Notes under the pieces: generated by a model
The model's database searches: none
What the model was told of the DNA's origin: nothing
The model's input: the letters and a program-made list of their open reading frames with translations, nothing else
Assembly (NCBI RefSeq): GCF_014203735.1
Contig: NZ_JACHJQ010000006.1
Span: 505,698-569,697 of the forward strand
Direction of reading: 5' to 3'
Source: Actinophytocola algeriensis
Lineage (GTDB): Bacteria; Actinomycetota; Actinomycetes; Mycobacteriales; Pseudonocardiaceae
DNA length: 64,000 bases
Made by a program: the position numbers and the translations under genes
Shown: positions 26,988 to 35,683 of the stretch, one piece after another
How positions within the stretch are numbered: the stretch's first letter is position 1
Layout: each line of letters opens with the position of its first letter

Positions 26988-27616
26988 TTGCGTTCCCTCT
27001 TACGCGTCGCGGCCTGCGGCGCGCTCGTCGCCGCGGTCGCCGGCCTCACGGTCCCGGCGTCGGCGAGTGACCGCGACTACCGGACGAACCTCGGTCTCGC
27101 ACCGCTCGGCACGTACGCGACCGGCATCTTCGACGAGAGCGCCGCCGAGATCGTGTCGTACCACCCCCGGTCGCGGCGGCTGTTCGTGGTCAACGCGGCA
27201 CAGGCCAAGGTCGAGGTGCTCGACGCGGCCGACACGGCGGTCCCGGCGAAGCTGTTCGACCTGGTCACCGTCGGTGTGCGGGCCGCGGACGGCACCACGA
27301 TCCCGGTCGGCGCGGTCGCCAACTCGGTCGACGTGCGGCCGGACGGCCTCGGCGCGGTCGCGATCGAGTCGGCCACCAAGACCGACCGGTGTACGACGTC
27401 ACCGACCCGCGGCACCCGTTCTTCGTGACCTACGAGAACAACCGGGACTTCGCGGAGTCCGTCGAGGACGGCGGCGACCTCGCGAAGGCGGGCGATCTCG
27501 GGCCGGAGGGCCTGACGTTCATCCCCGCCGAGGACTCTCCGACCAGGACGCCGCTCGTCGCGGTGGCCAACGAGGTCTCCGGCACGACCACGCTGTTCCG
27601 CGTCACGATCAGTTAG
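26988..27616 (+). pseudogene. Truncated 'choice-of-anchor I' secreted protein, internal deletion with frame change
   Basis: The gene starts well: TTG at 26988 with GGAGG five bases upstream, a signal peptide (LLRVAACGALVAAVAGLTVPASA) and the opening of a beta-propeller-like choice-of-anchor I protein (GLAPLGTYATGIFDESAAEIV, RRLFVVNAAQAKVEVLD, VDVRPDG). At about 27388 the frame changes abruptly. The last 75 residues in the other frame are the normal C-terminus of the same family (VYDVTDPRHPFF, GDLGPEGLTFIPAEDSPT, VANEVSGTTTLF). Intact proteins are several hundred residues; here about 210 remain, so the whole middle is gone. The stop codon TAG (27614-27616) is completed by the first base of element copy 2. 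Called a pseudogene with confidence. Confidence 0.85.
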
Positions 27617-27981
27617 TGCTGTGTCCACTTACGTTGGCCGGGGTGGGTTCGTGGTTTGTCCTTGCCGGACGGGGTTTGCCTCCGGCGGCTCCTCGCCGGA
27701 GGGGCAGGTCTCTGGGATGGCTCCCTGGGTTGGCAACGGGGGTCTTTGGCAGGGACTCTTTCGGTGGTCTGCCTGCAGCCTCGGGTGTGGTGTGGGGCTT
27801 GCGCCCCCCGGCGCCTGCCCACCCTCACGACGTCCGTTGTGCTGTGAAAAGGCGCTTTCACGGCGTTGGCCATGCTCTGAACGCGCCTTTCACGGCACAC
27901 CAGCCCACCCCGGTACGGCGATCATTGTCGGCTTGGCCGGACCCCGCCGCAGGACCCGGCAAACGTTGGTGGACACAGCAC
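27616..27981. mobile_element. MITE-like element, copy 2 (366 bp, best-preserved ends)
   Basis: Inverted orientation to copy 1. Both ends read GTGCTGTGTCCAC and both are flanked by TA (27614-27615 and 27982-27983), the duplication expected for IS630/Tc1-mariner-type insertion. The ends match over about 24 of 27 bases. Inside are the same hairpin CCTCCGGC/GCCGGAGG, the GC-rich segment, and GTGAAAAGGCGC-type palindromes (about 27844-27900). Compared with copy 1 it carries an extra segment near 27720-27775. It lies exactly between two decayed genes and finishes both reading frames. No transposase inside. Confidence 0.8.
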
Positions 27982-28669
27982 TAGCCGAGCGACGGAACCA
28001 CGGTCTTGGCGACCGCGGTCGCCTTCTCGCAGGCGGTCGCGGCGTCGAGGCCGCTGTCCGGTTCTCCGCTGAACGACACGGAAACCAGCTCGCCGTAACC
28101 GTCCGCCTCGTCCTCGACCGGGGTTTCCACCCGCAGCCAGGTCACCGCGCACCGGACGGTGCTCGTGTCCTCGTCCTTCACCTGGATCGCCGGCACGCCG
28201 CCACCGAGGCCGGCGGGGTCACCGTCCTCCGCCGCCACTGGCAGGCCGGTGTGGAAGTTCACCGACAGCTGCGGGTAGCTCGTGCCGTCACCGGTCCAGA
28301 TGTCGCACTCGTGCAGGCCTTCGGCTCCACGAACGTCTCCTCCCCCAGCGCGGTCACCAAGGCCTTCTCGTCGGCCATCGCGCACGGGTCGGCGGTCAGC
28401 ACCGTCCCTTCCACCTGCTCGTACTGCGGCGGGGCGTCGTGCAGTGTCGTCAGAACCGTTGTCAGCTCTGTCTTTCCGGCCGCGCACCCGTCGCCGCCCG
28501 GATAGTCCACCTGGAACGTGATGCCCAGCGACAGCTCGAACGACGTCACGACCGACACCCAGCACGACTCCGGGTCCTCGTCGTCCACGACCAGCGGCAG
28601 TCCCGCCAGCTCACCGCTCGGGTCGTCCGCCATGATCAGCTGGTCGCCGATCCGCAGCACGAACTCCAC
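27981..28669 (-). pseudogene. Frameshifted Cys-containing protein with two similar halves (unrecognised)
   Basis: Two overlapping minus-strand frames make one protein-like sequence. Frame A, from about 28669, gives EFVLRIGDQLIMADDPSG... to EETFVEPK; frame B continues GLHECDIWTGDGTSYPQL to the end KTVVPSLG. They join at a run GAAGG near 28322, so a single base change would restore one frame. The protein resembles actinobacterial secreted sensor or lipoprotein domains such as DUF3558 (DPCAMADEKALVTALGE; paired cysteines), but I cannot name it. No start codon with a ribosome-binding site or signal peptide is visible upstream; the frame is open only back to a TGA near 28755. The TAG stop is made of element copy 2 plus its TA flank. 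A sequencing error cannot be excluded. Confidence 0.65.
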
Positions 28670-28755
28670 AGTCGTGCCGCCCGCGTCGACGTCCGCGCTG
28701 CAGTGTGTTTCATGATCACCCGCGACACCGCAACGAACCCGGACCCGACTACGTC

Positions 28756-29070
28756 AATTGCCTCCGTGAAGCGTCCCCTATCAGTTAATTTCCGACATAG
28801 ATCAACAGCAGGGCTGCGCGGACCGGGCCGGACTTCGCCACCGCCACCCGATCGAAGACTGCGGGCGGCGACGGACCACGTTCCCCGCGGGCGGGAAGTC
28901 GTTGCGGCGCAAGGTGATGCGTGCGGCCGAGGAGGCGCTCCCCACGCCGCTGCCCGCCGGCGAGCGGTCGACGTCCACGGCACCGCTGCCCAGGTTCCTG
29001 GCGGCGAAGTGCAACTGAGGGCATCATGGGCAGCACACAGCGTGCAGATCATGACATCGGGGGATCTCAC
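28756..29070. other. Intergenic stretch with possible gene remnant
   Basis: Between the frameshifted gene and the peptidase gene. On the plus strand, about 28873-29018, a frame reads FPAGGKSLRRKVMRAAEEA and ends LPRFLAAKCN before a stop; its codon bias looks coding but it has no start and no recognised homologue. Otherwise only the peptidase promoter is expected here. GGGGG at about 29059 is the ribosome-binding site of the next gene. Confidence 0.3.
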
Positions 29071-30579
29071 ATGACGCATAAACGAAGCTTGGTCGCGTTG
29101 CTCGCGGGCACGCTCGTCGCCACGGGGGTCGCGCTCACACCGGGCACGGCCGCGGCGGCACCGGCCATCGACTGGCAACCCTGTCCCGACACACCGGAGG
29201 TCGACTGCGCGTCCATCGAGGTGCCGCTCGACTGGGCGAAACCGGACGGGGAGAAAATCCACATCGGACTCGCGCGGCGTCCCGCGAAGGACCAGGCCGC
29301 CCGCATCGGCTCGATCCTCATGGACCCGGGTGGCCCTGGTGGTTCCGGTGTCGAGTCGGTGAAGGGGTCCGACACGTTCACCGACGCCGTGAACGCGCGG
29401 TTCGACCAGGTCGGTTTCGACCCGCGCGGCATCACCAACTCCTCGCAGCTGCGGTGCGACGCGAACCTCGCGCAGCAATCGGACGCGGCGAAGCACCCGA
29501 CGAGCCAGGCCGAGTTCGACCACCTGGCGAGCGTCAACCGGGCGCTGCACGACAGCTGCCGCGCCAACTCCGCCGGGCTCGCGGAGCACGTCGACAACCT
29601 CGCGACCGTGCGGGACATGGACGCGATCCGCGCCGCGCTCGGCGAGGAGAAGCTCACCTACGTCGGCTACTCGTACGGCAGCCTGATGGGCCAGCAGTAC
29701 GCGGAGATGTTCCCGGACCGGATCCGCGCGTTCGTCATGGACGGCAACATGGACCACAGCCTGCGGACGGCGTGGGACTTCATGCGCAGCGAGACCGCAC
29801 CGGTCGAGCAGGGTTTCGTGGAGTTCGCGAACTGGTGTGACACCACGCAGACGTGCGCGCTGTACGGCAAGGACACCAAGGCCGTGTACGCCGACCTGAA
29901 GAAGCGGGCCAAGGCCGGGACGCTCACCGACCCGGACGGGCGGCCGATGGACTTCTACGCCCTGGCGTCGTCGGCGTTCGCGGTGATGAACCCCGCGTCG
30001 TGGGGTGGCCTCGCGACGTACTTCGCCGACCTGCGGGACGGCACCGCGACGACGGTCGTCTCGTTCGCCGCCGACATCAGGAACATCCCGTACCCGTCGA
30101 TCTGGTGCAGCGACTGGCAGTACCCGGTGAAGAACTACAGCCATTACAAGCTCCTGCGGAGCAAGCTCGACCGCGCCTTCCCGAACGTCGAGTGGTCCCC
30201 GTACGTCGACCACGCCATGACGTGCGTCGGCAGCGGCACCGAGACCACGAACCCGCAGCGGCGCCTGGACATCGACGACGCGCCGCCGCTGGTGATGATC
30301 GGCAACGTCCACGACCCGGCGACCGTGTACGAGTGGAACCTGACCGCCGCACACCAGAGCGGCGCGCACCTGATCACCTACGAGGGCTGGGGCCACACGG
30401 CGTACGGCAACGGTGGCCCGAGCGACTGCGTCAACAAGGCGGTCGACGACTACCTGATCAACCTGAAGCCGCCGAAGCGGGGCCTGCGCTGCCCGGCCAC
30501 GGAGGTCCCGGCCTCAGGACCGGCGACGATCAAGACCAGCACGATCCATCCCGAGGTCGGCCCGTACCGGCTCGGTTAG
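29071..30579 (+). CDS. Secreted alpha/beta hydrolase, tripeptidyl-aminopeptidase (TAP/SlpD-E) type
   Basis: 502 residues from ATG 29071, chosen because the signal peptide (KRSLVALLAGTLVATGVAL...TAAA) starts there. Mature protein: IDWQPCPDTPEVDCASIEVPLDW, the typical start of Streptomyces tripeptidyl aminopeptidases, GGPGGSGVES oxyanion loop, FDPRGITNSS, nucleophile elbow GYSYGS with Ser201, and the C-terminal TAP-like domain with VMIGNVHDPATVYEWN (acid) and YEGWGHTAYGNGGPSDC (His). The paired cysteines (C in SDCVN and LRCP) fit the secreted family. It would remove tripeptides from, or hydrolyse short peptides and esters at, the outside of the cell. Confidence 0.9.
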   Translation: MTHKRSLVALLAGTLVATGVALTPGTAAAAPAIDWQPCPDTPEVDCASIEVPLDWAKPDGEKIHIGLARRPAKDQAARIGSILMDPGGPGGSGVESVKGSDTFTDAVNARFDQVGFDPRGITNSSQLRCDANLAQQSDAAKHPTSQAEFDHLASVNRALHDSCRANSAGLAEHVDNLATVRDMDAIRAALGEEKLTYVGYSYGSLMGQQYAEMFPDRIRAFVMDGNMDHSLRTAWDFMRSETAPVEQGFVEFANWCDTTQTCALYGKDTKAVYADLKKRAKAGTLTDPDGRPMDFYALASSAFAVMNPASWGGLATYFADLRDGTATTVVSFAADIRNIPYPSIWCSDWQYPVKNYSHYKLLRSKLDRAFPNVEWSPYVDHAMTCVGSGTETTNPQRRLDIDDAPPLVMIGNVHDPATVYEWNLTAAHQSGAHLITYEGWGHTAYGNGGPSDCVNKAVDDYLINLKPPKRGLRCPATEVPASGPATIKTSTIHPEVGPYRLG

Positions 30580-30584
30580 CGGAA

Positions 30585-30613
30585 GGGGGCCCGGCGCCAC
30601 GCGCCGGGCCCCT
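30585..30613. terminator. Bidirectional terminator between convergent genes
   Basis: GGGGCCCGGCGC-cac-GCGCCGGGCCCC, a perfect 12-base-pair stem with a three-base loop, then a short T-run on the plus strand. It lies between the peptidase and GH97 stops. Confidence 0.88.
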
Positions 30614-30624
30614 TTCTCCTCCTG

Positions 30625-33228
30625 TCAGCCCTGGCAGGTCAGCCGTGCGTCAGCCCAGTCGGCGTGGTCGAAGTTCTTGCCGTCGCCGCCGTCGGTGACC
30701 TTCAGCGTCAGCATCCGGGCGCCGGTCACGTCGGCCGACACCGCGGTCGCCGGGCCGGGCCGGAGCACGCCGCTGTCGTGGACCACCGCGTCGTCGGCCA
30801 GGACCTGGAAGGTGACCGAACCCGGTTGCGTGGTCTCGTCGTCGAGGCCAACGGCCGCGGTGAACGTGGTGCAGCGGCCACCCAGGTAGACCTGCACCGC
30901 GGCGGGTGCGTGGGTGCCGATGCCCTTGTCGTACACCACGCCGCCGATCGTGATCGGGTTGCCGTCGCCGCCGGCCGACTCGCCCACGGAGCGGTCCCGT
31001 TCGACCGGGCCCCACCCGTTGGTCTCGCTGACGAACGTCAGGTCGCTGACGTACGGGGTGCCGGTCAGCGGCGGTGGCGGCACGAACACCCGCACGGCCT
31101 CCGCCACGTGCACCCGCTTCGACCACAACCCGTCCGGCGCGCGGAACTCCGCGTACACCGGCACGTCGACGTACCCGGCCGACTGTCCGACCTGGACGGT
31201 CCAGCGGCCGGTCAGCGACTGGCCCTCGGTCATGCGTGCCCGCGTGAGCACCGGCCCGTCGACCTGCCAGCCGTCAGGTGCGGCGGCGCGGAACCGCACG
31301 TCCTTCGCGACGCCATCGGTCAGCGTGAAGGTCCCGGTCACCTCGACCGTCGAGCCCACGGACGCGTCCACAGTGGACGGCGTCACCGAGACAGAACCCG
31401 AGGGCACGTCCGGCAGCGGCTTCGAGCACGACGACCCCCGGCACACGATCGCGGCGAACCCGCCGTTCGCGGGCACGTCGACCGACAGCGTGTCCGACGC
31501 CCGCACCCGCTGCCGCGACCACACCACGTCACCGCGTTCGGTCGCCGAACCGTCGCGCACCACCTCGACGGTCCACGTGCCGTCGCCGAGGAAGTCCAGC
31601 GGCGCGGTCACCGTGCGCGCCGCGCCGACCGAGATCGCCCCGACGAACCACCGGTCGCCCGACCTGCGCGCGAGGACGGTGCCCTCGCTCGGGTGCCCGG
31701 CCACGTAACGGGTCTCGTCCCAGCCGGACGGCACCTGGTTCAGGAACCGCAGCGCCTCCGGGTACCGCTCGTAGGCCTCCGGCTTGTCCGCGTAGTGCGT
31801 CCAGCCCGACTCGTACACGACCGGCAGGGCGATCTCGTGCGCGACCGACGCCTCGTGGGTGCCGACGTCGAGCGACACCGGCGTGTAGTCCATCGAGCCG
31901 ACCACGTTGCGGGTGAACGCCTGCACCGGGTTGTTCACGGCGGGCGGGTAGTTCTCCGCGCCGCGGATGCCTTCCATGGTCATGATGTGCGGCCACGTGC
32001 GGGCCAGGCCGTGCGGGATGGTCGAGCCGTGGAAGTTGACCATGAGCTGCAGCTCGGCGGTCTTCGCGAGCACCGCGTCGTACCACTGGTAGCGCGCCTG
32101 CGAGTCCGACTCCATGAAGTCGATCTTCACGCCGCGCACGCCCCAGCTCTTCACCATCGGCAGGATCGTGTCCCGCTTCTCCGCCGTGTCGAGCCGGTTC
32201 CAGTGGAACCACAGCAACACCTCGACGCCGCGGGCACGGGCGTAGCGGACGAGTGCGGGCACCCAGTCGGCGCTCCAGCCCTCGTCGACGAGCACCGCGG
32301 ACCAGCCGTTGCTGGCCGCGAAGTCGACGAAGTCCTTCTGCCGCTCGAAGTCCGACGGGCTCTGGTGCTCCGACAGCCACGACCATGCGACCTTGCCGGT
32401 GTGCACCCACGACGTGTCGCGGAACTTCGCGGGGGTCGCGAGGTCGTCGACCAGCGTGGACTCGGTGACACCGCCGAGGTCGCCGATGATCGCGGTGCGC
32501 CATGGCGTCTGCCGCGCGGTGACCGCCTCGTCGGCGAGCACCACCTGGTAGGTGGACGAGCCCGCCGCGTGCCGCAGCCGCATGCCGGAGTACCGGCCGT
32601 CCACATCGGACTCGGTGAGCAGCGCGTAGCTGTCACCGACCTGGAACAGCGACGGGTTGCCGAAGTCCCCCGCAGCGGCGCCACCGGCGGTGGTCGCGAC
32701 CCGGTTGGCCTCGTACCAGGCGTTGTAGGGCAGCAGCCAGGCAGGCGCGTCGGCCGGCAGCGTGAACGCGGACGCCTCGGAGGTGATCTCCTCGGCGGCG
32801 GGCAGCTCATAGCGGTAGGCGACACCGTCGGGCGCGACCCGCAGCACGACGTCGATGCGCGCACCGCCGTCTCCGGCGAACGACAGCCGCCGCTCGGTCA
32901 TCGTGGTCGCGCGCTCGCGGCGCTTGCCGGTGGTCATGGTGTACCGCTGGTCGACCGTACGGCTGCGGTCCCCCACCAGGTGGAGGCCGCGGGACAGGTC
33001 GGCGCCCGCGGTGTGCAGGCCGAGCGGCGCGGGCGCGAGCACCTGCGTGCCGAGGTGGGTGACGCTCAGGGTGGGCGTGCCGTCCTGGTCGAGGGCGACC
33101 TGCGCGGTCAGGGCCCGGTCCGGACCGGTGACGGTCCACTGACCGGGCGGTGCGGCGGTGGCGGGAACGGGTAACGCGGCGGCCAGGGCCACGGCGAGCG
33201 TGGCGGCGGTGGCAAGGCTGGACTTCAT
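30625..33228 (-). CDS. Secreted glycoside hydrolase family 97 with C-terminal NEW3/NPCBM domains
   Basis: 867 residues from ATG 33228 (GGGG upstream; a GTG at 33240 adds four residues). A signal peptide (ATAATLAVALAAALPVPATAAPP) precedes a GH97 N-terminal beta-sandwich (about 30-270), the catalytic barrel (WSWLSEHQSPSDFERQKDFVDFAASNGWSAVLVDEGW; VKIDFMESDSQ; MTMEGIRGAEN) and the GH97 C-terminal part (SDRWFVGAISVG-like GDRWFVGAISVG). Then come an alpha-galactosidase NEW3 domain (about 610-710) and an NPCBM sugar-binding domain (YDKGIGTHAPAAVQVYLGG). GH97 enzymes are alpha-glucosidases or alpha-galactosidases; the barrel motif KIDFMES has a nucleophile-type Asp, which favours the retaining (galactosidase-like) branch, an inference. 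Upstream repeats suggest sugar-responsive control. Confidence 0.9.
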   Translation of the reverse strand: MKSSLATAATLAVALAAALPVPATAAPPGQWTVTGPDRALTAQVALDQDGTPTLSVTHLGTQVLAPAPLGLHTAGADLSRGLHLVGDRSRTVDQRYTMTTGKRRERATTMTERRLSFAGDGGARIDVVLRVAPDGVAYRYELPAAEEITSEASAFTLPADAPAWLLPYNAWYEANRVATTAGGAAAGDFGNPSLFQVGDSYALLTESDVDGRYSGMRLRHAAGSSTYQVVLADEAVTARQTPWRTAIIGDLGGVTESTLVDDLATPAKFRDTSWVHTGKVAWSWLSEHQSPSDFERQKDFVDFAASNGWSAVLVDEGWSADWVPALVRYARARGVEVLLWFHWNRLDTAEKRDTILPMVKSWGVRGVKIDFMESDSQARYQWYDAVLAKTAELQLMVNFHGSTIPHGLARTWPHIMTMEGIRGAENYPPAVNNPVQAFTRNVVGSMDYTPVSLDVGTHEASVAHEIALPVVYESGWTHYADKPEAYERYPEALRFLNQVPSGWDETRYVAGHPSEGTVLARRSGDRWFVGAISVGAARTVTAPLDFLGDGTWTVEVVRDGSATERGDVVWSRQRVRASDTLSVDVPANGGFAAIVCRGSSCSKPLPDVPSGSVSVTPSTVDASVGSTVEVTGTFTLTDGVAKDVRFRAAAPDGWQVDGPVLTRARMTEGQSLTGRWTVQVGQSAGYVDVPVYAEFRAPDGLWSKRVHVAEAVRVFVPPPPLTGTPYVSDLTFVSETNGWGPVERDRSVGESAGGDGNPITIGGVVYDKGIGTHAPAAVQVYLGGRCTTFTAAVGLDDETTQPGSVTFQVLADDAVVHDSGVLRPGPATAVSADVTGARMLTLKVTDGGDGKNFDHADWADARLTCQG

Positions 33229-33302
33229 CGGCAACCCCACGCTTTGTGTGTGAACGTGACCGCTTCTGTGCGGTTCCTGTTCAAGGGGTACCGGATGTGT
33301 CG

Positions 33303-33358
33303 GTTATAGACAAGACTTTCGCTCAACTTGCGCGAAAGTTTGCTCAAATCTTGCTCAA
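33303..33358 (-). promoter_or_regulatory. GH97 promoter/operator region
   Basis: Upstream of the GH97 start: a candidate -10 TATAAC (33303-33308, minus strand), a perfect inverted repeat ACTTTCGC-N9-GCGAAAGT (33315-33322 and 33332-33339), and three repeats of the type TTNGCTCAA (33318, 33339, 33350). Repeats of the TTGAGCAA kind recall the LacI-family sites in front of actinomycete sugar genes. The regulator is not in the window. Confidence 0.5.
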
Positions 33359-33833
33359 GTAGGCCCGCACCCTGACCATGGCGTCATCGGGTGACCCATC
33401 GTTGGCGACGACGAGCCTCGGCCCGTCACGCCCGGCGTCCCACGGCTCGTACGCGACCGCCGTGACCTGCCGCCACGTCGGCACGACCAGCCCGGTGACG
33501 TCACTGCGCCGCGCCTCGACCCGACGCCGATGCTCAGCCGGATCGGACACGACGACCTCGATCAGGCGCACCGACGTCCCCGACGCGCGGGCCAGTTCCA
33601 GCCAGCCGGCCCGAGCCGCAGGCACCGGCGAGACCGCGTCCACCACGACGGAGGCACCCACGACCAGACACGACGCGGCAACCTCGTGCGCGACGACGTA
33701 GCCAACCGGACCGAGCGGCGGCTCCGCCAGCCCACTGCGGATGACCGCCGCCTCGATGGCGTCGATCCGGAGGTGGGCGGCTTTCAGCTCCGCGGCCGTG
33801 AGCCTGGCGAGCGTCGTCTTGCCGGTGCCCGGC
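33344..33833 (-). pseudogene. P-loop kinase/AAA gene cut at its Walker A by element copy 3
   Basis: On the minus strand the frame reads GTGKTTLARLTAAELKAAHLR from the element junction onward, then GLAEPPLGPVGYVVAHEVAAS and the remainder of a small P-loop (zeta-toxin/kinase-like) protein, ending VRVRAYLSKI at 33344. The first strand and the start of the Walker A loop, normally xxxLxGxPGTGKTT, are missing: the sequence before PPGTGKTT is element DNA (about 33834 on). No start codon is in frame before 33661, which lies beyond the Walker A. So the gene has lost its N-terminus and should be inactive. Unusually, the deleted part is about the first 10-12 residues only. Confidence 0.75.
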
Positions 33834-34141
33834 GGGGTGGGCTGGTGTGCCGTGAAAGGCGCGTTCAGGGCATCGCCGGTGTTGTGAAAGGCGCGTTGAG
33901 GGCGGTGAGCGTCCTAAACGCGCCTTTCACAGCATGGCCTGTGCCGTGAAGGCGCCTTTCACGGCACAACGGGATGTCGTGAGGGTGCGGGAGACGCCGG
34001 GGGGCGCAAGCCCCACACCACACCCGAGGGTGCCTGCCATCCCAGAGACCTGCCCCTCCGGCGAGGAGCCGCCGGAGGCAAAGCCCGTCCGGCGAGAACA
34101 AACCACGAACCCACCCCGGCCAACGCAAATGGACACAGCAC
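33834..34141. mobile_element. MITE-like element, copy 3 (about 308 bp, left end lost)
   Basis: Same orientation as copy 1. It starts abruptly at GGGGTGGGCTGG, corresponding to a point well inside copy 2, so about 60 bases including the left terminal repeat are missing. The right end, read on the minus strand, is GTGCTGTGTCC, ending at 34141 and followed by TA (34142-34143). It carries four or more GTGAAAGGCGC/GCGCCTTTCAC palindromes (33852-33965), the GC-rich segment and the CCTCCGGC hairpin. It sits between a truncated kinase gene and a methyltransferase gene whose stop codon it completes. Confidence 0.75.
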
Positions 34142-34908
34142 TACGAACGAACAGCCGTATGAAGCGTGGCGGCGAACTCCAACGTGATACCGCCGTTGCG
34201 GTGCATCTCCTCCGCACCGCGGAAGAAGCGCTCGCGAAACGTGACGGCCTCACCACCAGGCAGTGAGTCGAGCGCTTCCGGCACGCCCTGCAGCGCGAGC
34301 CAGTCCCACAACGCGGCCGGGTCGTCCATGTCCTTCGGCACCTTCACCAAGGCCCGCTCCGGAGCGGCGAAACCCGACCCGACGAGCAATTCGTCCAGGC
34401 CGTCCGGGGACAGCGGGTCGCCACCGCTCTCGCCGCCGAAGAACTCGCGGTTCAGGTCGTGGAGCCAGCCGAGGCGGCCGACCGTCTGCCGTTCGAGTGA
34501 CAGCGCCACCATGCCGCCCGGTGCGAGGACGCGGTGGAACTCCGCCAGCGCCGCCGCCGGTTCGGTGAGCACCTGCACCAGGAACCCGGCGGTCACCACG
34601 TCGAACGACCCGTCGGGGAAGTCGAGCGCGCCCGCGTCCTGCTGGCGCGCCACCATCTCCGGGTGGTCGTCGGCGAGCCGGGCCACCATGCCGGCCGACG
34701 CGTCGACCGCGGTCACCGCACAGCCACGCGCCAGCGCGGCCCTGGCGACCGCCCCTCGTCCGGCGCCGACGTCCAGCAGCCGTGCGCCCGGCGGTGGCCC
34801 CGCTGCCGACACCAGCTCCTGTCCCATGTCAGCGACGTAGAAGTAGATCTCCTCGTAGCGGTCGGCGAGCGCGTCGTACTTGCGCCGTCCCTGTTCGGTA
34901 CTGGTCAC
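34141..34908 (-). CDS. SAM-dependent methyltransferase (class I)
   Basis: 255 residues. Motif I LLDVGAGRGAVARAALARG binds SAM; the acidic loop ending motif II is AVTAVDASAGMV; motif III-IV FDVVTAGFLVQVL; the typical LAPGGMVALSLER follows. It is a Methyltransf_11/25-type small-molecule methyltransferase; substrate unknown. The stop codon TAG, read at 34143-34141, combines the TA flank and the last base of element copy 3, so the native C-terminus may have been altered by the insertion. No operon partners. Confidence 0.85.
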   Translation of the reverse strand: MTSTEQGRRKYDALADRYEEIYFYVADMGQELVSAAGPPPGARLLDVGAGRGAVARAALARGCAVTAVDASAGMVARLADDHPEMVARQQDAGALDFPDGSFDVVTAGFLVQVLTEPAAALAEFHRVLAPGGMVALSLERQTVGRLGWLHDLNREFFGGESGGDPLSPDGLDELLVGSGFAAPERALVKVPKDMDDPAALWDWLALQGVPEALDSLPGGEAVTFRERFFRGAEEMHRNGGITLEFAATLHTAVRS

Positions 34909-35047
34909 CGGGGAACCTCCAAGAGAAGCCAGCCTAAAAGTGCCGCCCGCGCCCGCTGTACCGCCGAAACGGGCGACGCGTCACACGATCGATTGGTTGG
35001 TGAACACTGAGTGCCACGTTGCCGGTTCGGGAACCCTCCCGAGTCCG

Positions 35048-35683
35048 ATGGACGATGATGATGTCGTGAAGGACGAGGCGGAGTTACCGACCGGGGTGGA
35101 GGTCTACCGGTTCGGCGCAGCAGGTGACCGCACGGTGACCGACCGGGCCGGGACCCGGCCGCTCGGCGCGGACGAGGACCTGCTCCGGTTCATCGACGAC
35201 GGGCAGCTGGCGCACTACTTCGTCGGCGACGCGCGGACGTCACCCGAACGGCCGAGCAACGCGACCTACAAGCTGGGCGTCGTCGCGCCGCACAGCGCGT
35301 TCACCCCGCACGCGCACGGCGGCGAGCACTTCGTGCTGAGCCTCGGGCACGCGTCGTGCGGCCTGTTCGACGAGCGCCGCGACACCGCCGTCGACCTGCG
35401 GCTCACGCCGGGCACGATGGTGCGCATCCCCGCGATGATGCCGCACTCGTTCGGCAACCGCGCCACCACGCCGCTGCTGATCCTGGCTGCCAACACCGGG
35501 TTCGGCATCGACCACGAGGACTACGCGATCACCGCCGCCGAGGCCGACCGGCGTGGTGCGGTGGAGCTCACGAAGGCGTTGCTGGCACTGGAGGAACGCG
35601 CCCCGGACCTCACCACGACGTGGCGTGAACGGGTGGCGTCCCGGCTCCGGCGTCTGGCATCCAGAGTGGACGGTTCACCGTGA
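35048..35683 (+). CDS. Cupin-domain protein, first gene of a five-gene operon
   Basis: 211 residues from ATG 35048; a longer frame to 34880 has no support. A single cupin barrel: motif 1 is FTPHAHGGEHFVLSLGHASCGL (HxH...E metal ligands) and motif 2 is MMPHSFGNRATTPLLILAANTG with one more His. The second part (residues 150-211) is a charged helical tail. Cupins range from dioxygenases to sugar isomerases and sensors, and this one cannot be placed. The next gene begins with GTG overlapping the stop by four bases (GTGA), so coupling is tight. Confidence 0.82.
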   Translation: MDDDDVVKDEAELPTGVEVYRFGAAGDRTVTDRAGTRPLGADEDLLRFIDDGQLAHYFVGDARTSPERPSNATYKLGVVAPHSAFTPHAHGGEHFVLSLGHASCGLFDERRDTAVDLRLTPGTMVRIPAMMPHSFGNRATTPLLILAANTGFGIDHEDYAITAAEADRRGAVELTKALLALEERAPDLTTTWRERVASRLRRLASRVDGSP

